From Thermoplasmata archaeon (GTDB taxonomy: Archaea > Thermoplasmatota > E2 > DHVEG-1 > B18-G2), in the NCBI GenBank assembly GCA_021163455.1, contig JAGGWT010000033.1, positions 1 to 20,733 of the forward strand: a stretch of 20,733 nt of DNA, given 5' to 3'. A program made the position numbers and the translations under genes. Shown here in pieces: positions 15,436 to 20,733 of the stretch. The first letter of the stretch is position 1; each line of letters starts with the position of its first letter. The notes below the pieces were generated by a model. It did no database searches, was not told the DNA's origin, and was given only the letters and a program-made list of their open reading frames with translations.

Positions 15436-16254
15436 TTACATCTCCACTTCATCAGAGAACTTGTGTTCTCTTATCTTTTCGGGTTCCTTCACAAGATTTT
15501 CCAGATTTGCTTTCAGTGTCGCCATTACCTCGTCAAAACTCTCTTCTATCTTCCTTCTTCTCCCTATGGGATTACAGAAAGAGATTATCTCTTTGTAGAG
15601 GAAAGGATGATTTATGCCCATCTCCTGTACCTTCTGTACAGCTTCTCTCGCCAAGTCATCGAGCTCCATGAGCAACTTTGCCCTCTCTTTCCTCTTTTCG
15701 TAGGCATCCTTTATAGGCATATTGAAGAACCAGTCCAGTCTCTTCATTATGGTCTCGTACGCTGAACCAAAGAATCTCTGCTTTTCTTCATACGCCAAGC
15801 CCAGGGTTATGAAGTACGGGAACTCTATTGCATCCATCACTTCTGTATCATCCTCGTTGATGTCTGGTTTCTCTTTGAGAATGATTCTGTAAACATTAAG
15901 AGCAACGTAACATTTCTCCCTGAGGGTCATGCTCTTCTCTATGTTGAATTCCATGAGCTCATTTGCGAATTTGTCTGGAACTATTATGCATGGCAACTGT
16001 TCTATTCCCATGTTTTTTGCCGCCAGCAGGCGGTGCTGTCCATCTATAACAATGAGTTTGTCCTGATTTTCTTTCCTTATAGCGATCAGAGGGGCTACAA
16101 AACCAACCTTTCTCATAGACTCTGCCAATCTCTTTATATGATACTGTGATGGCTTTCTCTGAATCTCTATAACTTCCAGTTTATCGATTGGAACCATCAC
16201 TATTTCCTGCGTATAGCCGTACAGTGGTTCCTTAATCTCTCCAATCTTCTGCAT
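15436..16254 (-). CDS. ParB-fold (ParB/Srx nuclease-like domain) protein
   Basis: A 272-residue protein with an N-terminal ParB/Srx-type domain (about 15-100): VPIDKLEVIEIQRKP, HIKRLAESMRKVGFVAPLIA and VIDGQHRLLAAK (DGQHR 71-75). The box that in chromosomal ParB reads GERR (CTP contact) is GQHR here. The remaining 170 residues are helical and charged and I do not recognise them; the typical ParB helix-turn-helix is not evident. No ParA is encoded in the window. A TATA-like TTTTTAAAC (16280-16288, minus) is centred 30 bases before the ATG, so it is probably leaderless. It is cotranscribed with the phosphoesterase, its stop touching that ATG. Possible roles are DNA binding, nucleotide hydrolysis or regulation; none is shown. 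Confidence 0.85.
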   Translation of the reverse strand: MQKIGEIKEPLYGYTQEIVMVPIDKLEVIEIQRKPSQYHIKRLAESMRKVGFVAPLIAIRKENQDKLIVIDGQHRLLAAKNMGIEQLPCIIVPDKFANELMEFNIEKSMTLREKCYVALNVYRIILKEKPDINEDDTEVMDAIEFPYFITLGLAYEEKQRFFGSAYETIMKRLDWFFNMPIKDAYEKRKERAKLLMELDDLAREAVQKVQEMGINHPFLYKEIISFCNPIGRRRKIEESFDEVMATLKANLENLVKEPEKIREHKFSDEVEM

Positions 16255-16424
16255 AGTAATAAAGATTTATAAGGAAATGTTTAAAAATCTTGCTACCACA
16301 AGGCGGAACAATTGCCTTTTCAGTCCAGATTGGACCAAGGATAATAGCTATGCATCCACTTAGTTGACCTGAACGATAAGCTGGGAATAAGTGAAAGAGA
16401 GGCAGAGAGTAGGGGCTATACAAC

Positions 16425-16586
16425 TCATTTTGTTCTTCTCCGTCTCACTTTATTGATTAAATCAAACAGGTGTAAATTCGTCTTTCTTGGATAAACTTTA
16501 TTCAAAGACCAGACTCTAACCAATGCAAAACCAGTTTGGATTCTGAAGATTCCCTTTAGGAGTTTATAGATCTTGCTTTCCTCCAT
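16425..16586 (-). CDS. possible 53-residue basic protein
   Basis: An ORF of 53 codons starting at ATG 16586 with peptide MEESKIYKLLKGIF and ending NKVRRRRTK; it is strongly basic in its second half. The context looks functional: GGGAGTGA lies shortly before the ATG as a ribosome-binding site, and a TATA-like GTTTATTAAT (16636-16645) is centred 55 bases upstream, giving a leader of about 27 bases. I know no relative. Three consecutive arginine codons at the end suggest a nucleic-acid contact or chance; coding status is a moderate call. Confidence 0.4.
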   Translation of the reverse strand: MEESKIYKLLKGIFRIQTGFALVRVWSLNKVYPRKTNLHLFDLINKVRRRRTK

Positions 16587-16635
16587 AGACTGTCACTCCC
16601 ATTTTTTGATTTCTTCATCCTGAATTTCTTTTCAA

Positions 16636-16645
16636 ATTAATAAAC
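16636..16645 (-). promoter_or_regulatory. TATA-like element for the 53-codon ORF
   Basis: Minus-strand GTTTATTAAT would place a transcription start near 16613, ahead of the GGGAGTGA ribosome-binding site and the ATG at 16586. It could instead be part of the region where aIF5A transcription ends. Confidence 0.35.
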
Positions 16646-16684
16646 TCAGAATCCTTCGTTCTTGATGATGAATTTGAAGTAAAT

Positions 16685-17068
16685 CTATACCCTTGTTATC
16701 TTTCTCTTCCCGAGAGCCTCTATATACTGAATCTCCTCACCGACCTGAAGTTTTCCTTTGAATTCATCCGGTATCTCTATCTCAAAGGTTTCGTAGGTTT
16801 CCATGTCCATGAGCTGTGCGATATCTCCGGATATTGAAATCACCTGAGCAGTCCTTTTGTTTATGATCGGTATCTGCACCTTGTGCTTCACAGGATAAAC
16901 CACGCTCCTCTTCTGGTTATCGAAAACTCCAATTGCTTCTATCCTTGCCTTTGCATCTCCGTGTTTTCCGGGCTTTGAGGTTGTTATGCTCACTATCTTA
17001 CAGGGCTCATCATCTATTATTATGTATCTGTTTACCCGCAACTCTCTAACTTCCGCCAACTCCTTCAT
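16685..17068 (-). CDS. eif5A: translation initiation factor aIF5A
   Basis: A 127-residue archaeal IF5A, homologous to eIF5A and EF-P, which helps stalled ribosomes form peptide bonds. The N-terminal SH3-like domain carries the hypusine loop SKPGKHGDAK, with the lysine to be modified at K35. The C-terminal OB fold contains VQIPIINKRTAQVISI and DMETYETFEIEIP. Hypusine or deoxyhypusine formation needs deoxyhypusine synthase, which is not in the window. The ATG at 17068 is two bases after the stop of the upstream EF-Tu domain-2-like gene. AGGTGA, which overlaps that stop region, is a good ribosome-binding site, so the two are coupled. Confidence 0.96.
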   Translation of the reverse strand: MKELAEVRELRVNRYIIIDDEPCKIVSITTSKPGKHGDAKARIEAIGVFDNQKRSVVYPVKHKVQIPIINKRTAQVISISGDIAQLMDMETYETFEIEIPDEFKGKLQVGEEIQYIEALGKRKITRV

Positions 17069-17070
17069 GT

Positions 17071-17331
17071 CTATTCACCTACCACCTTGTAGACAATATC
17101 ATTCTCTCTTACTCTTTCCACAACCTTTATTCCAACCTCATCTCCGGGTCTTGCTATCTCAACAGGTTGCTTGTTGATCTGCATGCTATCCACCTTCTGC
17201 TTGAAATCAGTTGTGGCGCCGACAATGTGAATCGTATCCCCCACCTTTAACTCACCGTCTGTTATTTTTATAGCTGCCACGCTGATCTTTGTGAAGAAGT
17301 GCTCAACAACACCTACTTTCTCTTCAACCAT
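17071..17331 (-). CDS. EF-Tu domain-2-like small protein (translation factor-like)
   Basis: An 86-residue beta-barrel protein resembling domain 2 of EF-Tu/IF2 GTPases without any GTPase domain: VGVVEHFFTKISVAAIKI, then LKVGDTIHIVGATTDFKQ, VDSMQINKQPVE and PGDEVGIKV. Such free-standing domain-2 proteins occur in archaea, annotated as translation elongation factor-like, with no proven role. The GTG at 17340 would add three residues, but it forms part of the GAGGTGG ribosome-binding site, so I choose the ATG at 17331. The gene lies directly before aIF5A with two bases between, suggesting a shared role at the ribosome. Confidence 0.85.
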   Translation of the reverse strand: MVEEKVGVVEHFFTKISVAAIKITDGELKVGDTIHIVGATTDFKQKVDSMQINKQPVEIARPGDEVGIKVVERVRENDIVYKVVGE

Positions 17332-17366
17332 CTTTTCCACCTCAGTTTGTATTTGGTCATAATTGT

Positions 17367-17681
17367 TTAACTTTTTGGTTGTACTATTTCATATATTGCT
17401 CTCTTTCCATGCTTCTCACAGACGAATCCTTCCCATTTGTCGTCCCACTTCATCGGATTTCCGCACACCGGACACGCTATGCTTTCTATAATTTCTCTCT
17501 TGTTCTTGGTCCTGGTCTTCAGAACCACGGCTCTTATGGGCCTCTCGGGATTCAGTGAGTCCATTATGTATACTACGCCGTCAGGTGGGAGATATGGGGT
17601 GTTGTCGACCTTCATCCTCTTTTTCTTGTACGCTTTCATCTGTTGCCTGAATTTCTCCATCAGGGTTTGTCTACGACCCAT
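17367..17681 (-). CDS. zinc-ribbon protein of unknown function
   Basis: A 104-residue protein that I do not recognise. The first 25 residues are basic and helical (MGRRQTLMEKF, KAYKKKRMK). A beta-rich middle contains VVYIMDSLNPERPIRAVVLK, and a C-terminal zinc ribbon carries C70-x2-C73 (CPVCGNP) and C88-x2-H91 (CEKH). The layout suggests RNA, ribosome or DNA binding. The frame is open 55 codons further upstream, but that extension is low-complexity and overlaps the divergent hel308 start, so I place the start at ATG 17681. It precedes the EF-Tu domain-2-like gene by 35 bases on the same strand, suggesting a small translation-linked operon. Confidence 0.75.
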   Translation of the reverse strand: MGRRQTLMEKFRQQMKAYKKKRMKVDNTPYLPPDGVVYIMDSLNPERPIRAVVLKTRTKNKREIIESIACPVCGNPMKWDDKWEGFVCEKHGKRAIYEIVQPKS

Positions 17682-17749
17682 ATCAAACCATAAATAGCAA
17701 AAGGTATGCATAAGGTTTTTCATTGATTCCATCTTTTCATTAGTCAAAA

Positions 17750-19888
17750 ATGCTGAAAAATGAAGTGAGAGGAATTGATCAGCGAATCCTGGGAATACTC
17801 GAAGAGGATGGAATAGAAAGTTTCTATCCACCCCAGAGAGAAGCATTACCGCTGTGTCTTGAAGGTAAGCACCTTGTTCTCTCCGTGCCGACCGCCGCCG
17901 GGAAAAGCCTGGTTGCTTATATAGGGATAGTCCAGAAACTGCTGAGAGAAGGGGGAAAAGCGCTCTACATAGTTCCTCTCAAAGCTCTTGCAAGAGAGAA
18001 GTACGAAGAACTCTCGAGATTCAAAAAGGTCGGGCTGAAGGTGGGAATATCCACGGGAGACCTGACAAGATCAGATCCAAGACTGGCTCGATATGATATC
18101 ATAGTATGTACATCTGAGAAGGCGGATTCCCTGATCAGACATCAGGCATCATGGCTGTGGAAGGTGAATATTCTGGTTGTTGATGAGATTCATCTTCTCA
18201 ATGACCCTGGCAGAGGACCCACTCTTGAGGTAGTAATATCGAGAATGAGGAGAATAAATCCGGATTTACAGATTATAGCTCTCTCTGCCACCATAAGAAA
18301 CGCCGAGGATATCGCAAACTGGCTGGATGCAGAGCTGGTCAAATCTGACTGGAGACCTGTGAAGTTAAAGGAAGGGGTCTATTACAGGGGAATCATCGAA
18401 TTTTCGGATGGCTCGATAAAGAGCGTTGGAACAAAGCCTGATCCCATTCAGGCTCTTGTTAAAGATTGTCTTGAAGATGGCGGTCAGGTTCTGATTTTTG
18501 TAAATACAAGAAAATCCAGCCAGAGTCTGGCTCTGAAGTTGAGAGACCTGGTGAAGAATTATACAGAGAATGAAAGAGAAAAACTGGAGAAAATAGCCGA
18601 TGACATCCTTTCTCTCTCCGAGGAGCCAACATCCATGGATGAAGACCTCTCAAGATGTGTAAAAGAGGGTGTGGCTTTCCATCACGCTGGTTTATCGAGT
18701 GAGAGCAGAAAGATTGTGGAAAATTCATTCAGAGAGAGAATCATAAAATGCCTCGTTGCGACACCTACCCTGGCGGCTGGCGTGAATATACCTGCGAGAC
18801 GTGTGATAATCAGAGACCTGTGGAGATATGAAGTTGGTCTTGGGATGCAGCCCATACCTGTACTTGAATACAAGCAGCAGGCGGGAAGAGCGGGAAGACC
18901 AAAATACGATACCGAAGGGGAAGCCATAACCATAGCGAAGGATAAGGAGCAGAGGAGAAGAATCATATCCAATTACATACTGGCAGAACCCGAGCCAATT
19001 TACTCAAAACTTGGAGTTGAGCCAATCCTCCGGTTTCATATTCTTTCTTCAATAGCATGTGGATTTACTCCCGATATGGAAAGTTTAATGGATTTCTTCT
19101 CCTCGACATTCTATGCCTACCAGTCAGATATTGAGTTACTCAGCGATTCGATAGACCGCACCATAAAATTCCTCAGTGAGAACGATTTTATAGAGATATA
19201 TGATGGTAGGTTGAAAGCCACGCTATTTGGGGTGAAGACAACAAAACTTTACCTTGACCCTCTTACCGCTCTTCAGTTGAGAAGGGTTATAGAGAGAATA
19301 CCATTTGGTGGAGGTTCAGAGATATCATATCTCCAGGCGATATGCTACACTCCAGACATGAGGTCCCTCTACATGAGAGAGAGCGATACGTGGGTGGAGG
19401 AAAATCTGGAGCAGATAAAGAAATATATATTTACAGAAATACCACCCCTCTACAGCAGCGATTATGAGATATTTCTGTCCAGCCTGAAAACCGCATATCT
19501 CCTGAACGACTGGATTGAGGAGGTTCCTGAGAAAAAGATATGCGATAAATATGGAGTGGGTCCCGGCGATATAAGAAACATAGTCGAAACCGCAGAATGG
19601 CTGGTACATTCAATGAGGGAACTGGCAAGAATTTACAGGTTCGATCTGACAAAGGAACTCAACGACCTTGTACTCAGGATAAGATACGGCTGCAGAAAGG
19701 AACTTCTGAATCTTATTCAGTTGAAAGGAATAGGCAGGGTGAGAGCAAGAGCTCTGTACAATGCTGGCTTTCATACAGTGAACTCTCTCAGAGGTGTTCC
19801 TCTGGAGAGAATTGCATCCATACCGTCGATTGGTAAAAAACTTGCTGTATCAATAAAAAGGCAGCTTGGAGAGTTAAAGGAGAGATGA
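17750..19888 (+). CDS. hel308: Ski2-like DNA helicase Hel308
   Basis: A 712-residue superfamily 2 helicase that unwinds lagging strands at stalled replication forks (3' to 5') in archaeal DNA repair. Motifs: Q-motif region FYPPQREAL (26-33), Walker A VPTAAGKS (46-53), DEIH (145-148), SAT (179-181), FVNTRKSS for motif IV, ATPTLAAGVNIPARRVII, and motif VI QQAGRAGRPKYD (about 379-390). The winged-helix and ratchet domains follow, and the C-terminal helix-hairpin-helix (LKGIGRVRARALYNAGF with SIPSIGKKLA) is present. The length is normal. The ATG at 17750 gives the expected N-terminus; no Shine-Dalgarno precedes it, and the AT-rich CATAAATAG near 17689-17697 may be the promoter. cgi121 starts four bases after its stop. 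Confidence 0.96.
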   Translation: MLKNEVRGIDQRILGILEEDGIESFYPPQREALPLCLEGKHLVLSVPTAAGKSLVAYIGIVQKLLREGGKALYIVPLKALAREKYEELSRFKKVGLKVGISTGDLTRSDPRLARYDIIVCTSEKADSLIRHQASWLWKVNILVVDEIHLLNDPGRGPTLEVVISRMRRINPDLQIIALSATIRNAEDIANWLDAELVKSDWRPVKLKEGVYYRGIIEFSDGSIKSVGTKPDPIQALVKDCLEDGGQVLIFVNTRKSSQSLALKLRDLVKNYTENEREKLEKIADDILSLSEEPTSMDEDLSRCVKEGVAFHHAGLSSESRKIVENSFRERIIKCLVATPTLAAGVNIPARRVIIRDLWRYEVGLGMQPIPVLEYKQQAGRAGRPKYDTEGEAITIAKDKEQRRRIISNYILAEPEPIYSKLGVEPILRFHILSSIACGFTPDMESLMDFFSSTFYAYQSDIELLSDSIDRTIKFLSENDFIEIYDGRLKATLFGVKTTKLYLDPLTALQLRRVIERIPFGGGSEISYLQAICYTPDMRSLYMRESDTWVEENLEQIKKYIFTEIPPLYSSDYEIFLSSLKTAYLLNDWIEEVPEKKICDKYGVGPGDIRNIVETAEWLVHSMRELARIYRFDLTKELNDLVLRIRYGCRKELLNLIQLKGIGRVRARALYNAGFHTVNSLRGVPLERIASIPSIGKKLAVSIKRQLGELKER

Positions 19889-19892
19889 TATC

Positions 19893-20417
19893 TTGATAAT
19901 CGTGGGCGCCGCCGGCAGAGTGGAGGATTCAGATAAACTGCTGGAGAAGCTCAGTCAGATTTCCAGAGAGAGGGGTATAGAGATTGTTGCTGTTGATGCG
20001 GGATATGTTTGTGGAAAAGACCACATTGTTTCAGCATATCGTCATGCGGTGAGGGCTTTTGAAGAGGGAAGAAACAGCATGAAGAAGTTTTCCATGGAGA
20101 TTTTGCTGTATATTTCTGGGGAAAGGCAGATAAAAAACGCGATACAGAAAATCGGGATAAAGGATGGCATCGAGAATGTTGTGTTCATTTTCATGGATGC
20201 ATCAGATTATGAGAATTTGAAGGGGAAGATTTCAGAAGATGAGGCATTGAAAATTGTTGATGAACTTGGCTTCAGGATAGATAATAATGTTCTGAAACCG
20301 AGCAGGGAGAAGTTAAAAGCCATGGGTTTTGGTGATGAGGAGATAGAGACGGTGAGCAAAGATAAATATAGTGATCTTATTCTGGAAAAGGTAGCAATGG
20401 TTGATGTCATCAAATAG
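19893..20417 (+). CDS. cgi121: KEOPS complex subunit Cgi121
   Basis: A 174-residue Cgi121/TPRKB protein of the KEOPS complex (with Kae1, Bud32 and Pcc1), which makes t6A37 on tRNAs that read ANN codons; Cgi121 helps recruit the tRNA. Family marks are GKDHIVSAYRHAVRAFEEG, MEILLYISGERQIKNAI and KIGIKDGIENVVFIF. The start is TTG at 19893, four bases after the hel308 stop, and the purine-rich GGAGAG upstream could act in initiation. Pairing with hel308 recurs in other euryarchaeal genomes as far as I recall, which supports the call. The last base of its TAG stop is the first base of tRNA-Arg. The other KEOPS subunits are not in the window. Confidence 0.92.
   Translation: MIIVGAAGRVEDSDKLLEKLSQISRERGIEIVAVDAGYVCGKDHIVSAYRHAVRAFEEGRNSMKKFSMEILLYISGERQIKNAIQKIGIKDGIENVVFIFMDASDYENLKGKISEDEALKIVDELGFRIDNNVLKPSREKLKAMGFGDEEIETVSKDKYSDLILEKVAMVDVIK
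20361..20370 (+). promoter_or_regulatory. possible internal TATA box for tRNA-Arg
   Basis: GATAAATATA lies within the 3' end of cgi121, about 50 bases before the tRNA. It could start a short precursor near 20394. Readthrough from hel308-cgi121 is the alternative. Confidence 0.3.
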
Positions 20418-20490
20418 CCCGCATGAGGTAGCTTGGATATCCTGGAGGCCTGCGGAGCCTCCTACCCGGGTTCGAATCCCGGTGCGGGCA
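20417..20490 (+). tRNA. tRNA-Arg (GCG)
   Basis: A 74-base cloverleaf. The acceptor stem GCCCGCA/TGCGGGC has seven pairs. The D arm AGG-TAGCTTGGATAT-CCT has three clear stem pairs. The anticodon stem GAGGC/GCCTC encloses the loop CTGCGGA with anticodon GCG. The variable loop is CTAC, the T arm is CCGGG-TTCGAAT-CCCGG, and the discriminator is A. No intron and no encoded CCA. Its first base is the last base of the cgi121 stop codon. Confidence 0.96.
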
Positions 20491-20517
20491 TTCAATGACA
20501 ACTCCCGTCCCACAATC

Positions 20518-20526
20518 TTTTTATAA
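20518..20526 (+). promoter_or_regulatory. TATA-like box after tRNA-Arg
   Basis: TTTTTATAA is centred 27 bases before an ATG at 20549, which fits leaderless initiation there. The T run could also help end tRNA-Arg transcription. Confidence 0.4.
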
Positions 20527-20548
20527 CATGCGATGCAGAGATAGAAGT

Positions 20549-20629
20549 ATGATGGATGGGAAGAATAAGCGCAAGAAGATAGAGCCAGACCCCACGATAG
20601 AGGTTCCGGATCCATATCCGGAGATGTAA
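20549..20629 (+). CDS. possible leaderless 26-residue peptide
   Basis: An ORF of 26 codons starting MMDGKNKRKKIEPDP and ending VPDPYPEM: a basic head and an acidic, proline-rich tail. The spacing from the TATA-like box at 20518-20526 puts transcription initiation on its ATG. A 7-bp perfect stem with a 4-base loop (TCCGGAT-CCAT-ATCCGGA, 20605-20622) lies in its 3' part. The segment could therefore be a short RNA or leader instead of a coding gene. Confidence 0.3.
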   Translation: MMDGKNKRKKIEPDPTIEVPDPYPEM

Positions 20630-20702
20630 AACTCTTTGCCGTTTCTGTTTTTTAGGATATTTTTGCGGAGAACAATCGTAGTGTATAACATCTCCAGAAG
20701 TA

Positions 20703-20727
20703 ATCTTTATATATGATATTTTATATC
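20703..20727. promoter_or_regulatory. AT-rich promoter region at the window edge
   Basis: CTTTATATATG followed by ATTTTATATCC gives one or two strong TATA-like boxes. They probably belong to a gene beginning just beyond the window on the plus strand. No gene is visible between 20630 and the edge. Confidence 0.45.
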
Positions 20728-20733
20728 CCCATA

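Larger units (their letters stand above)
16255..16684. other. 430-base intergenic region between the ParB-like gene and aIF5A
   Basis: No recognised gene lies here. The right half holds a probable 53-codon minus-strand ORF (listed separately) with its own promoter signals. The left half (16290-16424) contains no convincing ORF. It has a short inverted repeat GTCCA-GAT-TGGAC (16323-16335) and the promoter of the ParB-like gene at its left edge. I see no tRNA, box C/D guide RNA or insertion-sequence end. Confidence 0.6.

Noticed and set aside
16323..16335. GTCCA-GAT-TGGAC inverted repeat as a parS-like site
   Set aside because: Arms of only five bases, a single copy noticed, and no likeness to known parS; insufficient to call a centromere site.
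16232..16423. Minus-strand ORF of 63 codons overlapping the ParB-like start
   Set aside because: It crosses the promoter and start of the ParB-like gene and has no ribosome-binding site or recognised motif.
17682..17846. 55-codon upstream extension of the zinc-ribbon protein
   Set aside because: Overlaps the hel308 start on the other strand and does not look protein-like.
20313..20615. Minus-strand ORF over cgi121 end and tRNA-Arg
   Set aside because: Its central residues (TGIRTRVGGSAG region) are just the translated complement of the tRNA, a common false prediction.
1..20733. CRISPR arrays, insertion sequences, toxin-antitoxin or defence genes
   Set aside because: No repeated spacer pattern, transposase motif or terminal inverted repeats were seen; gene content is core housekeeping.

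Overview
This is a gene-dense stretch of archaeal chromosome. The evidence is an aIF5A with the hypusine loop, Hel308 helicase, the KEOPS subunit Cgi121, a TtuA/NcsA-type thiolase, an archaeal-style SMC-ScpA-ScpB set, tRNA genes without an encoded CCA, and TATA-like boxes about 25-30 bases before many start codons (leaderless starts). AGA/AGG arginine and ATA isoleucine codons are heavily used and GC is moderate (by eye, low to mid 40s percent). This fits a euryarchaeote in the broad sense, perhaps a Thermoplasmata/DHVE2-like or other thermophilic lineage. The window alone does not fix the order.

Layout. Bases 1-624 hold the 3' part of a SPOUT tRNA methyltransferase (TrmJ type). On the minus strand from 4969 down to 617 lie a B12-binding-type radical SAM protein, CTP synthase (pyrG), a polytopic M50 metalloprotease overlapping pyrG by 4 bases, and a small conserved archaeal protein. 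A winged-helix protein (5084-5407) runs straight into tRNA-Phe(GAA). A minus-strand tRNA-thiolation ATPase, a possible 29-codon companion, a small plus-strand ORF with a perfect Shine-Dalgarno and a palindrome, and a stand-alone E2-type acyltransferase fill 5568-7506. The plus strand then carries the complete condensin operon smc-scpA-scpB (7671-12663). On the minus strand come a PiT phosphate transporter with its PhoU-like (DUF47) partner (14692-12751) and a ParB-fold protein paired with a YfcE-like phosphoesterase (16254-14746). A 430-base gap (16255-16684) holds a probable 53-codon ORF. A translation cluster (orphan zinc-ribbon protein, EF-Tu domain-2-like protein, aIF5A) reads away from hel308-cgi121. 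The cgi121 stop codon shares its last base with tRNA-Arg(GCG). The window ends with a possible leaderless 26-residue ORF and a strong TATA element at its edge.

The themes are chromosome upkeep (SMC-kleisin complex, Hel308, a ParB-like protein), tRNA biology (TrmJ, TtuA-like thiolase, Cgi121, two tRNAs), translation (aIF5A, EF-Tu domain-2-like protein) and phosphate uptake. I see no CRISPR array, insertion sequence, prophage or defence island. The most interesting points are a probable CTG start for smc, two tRNAs abutting coding regions, several unannotated small ORFs with their own promoter or ribosome-binding signals, a palindrome at a predicted transcription start, and the ParB-phosphoesterase pair that lacks a ParA.
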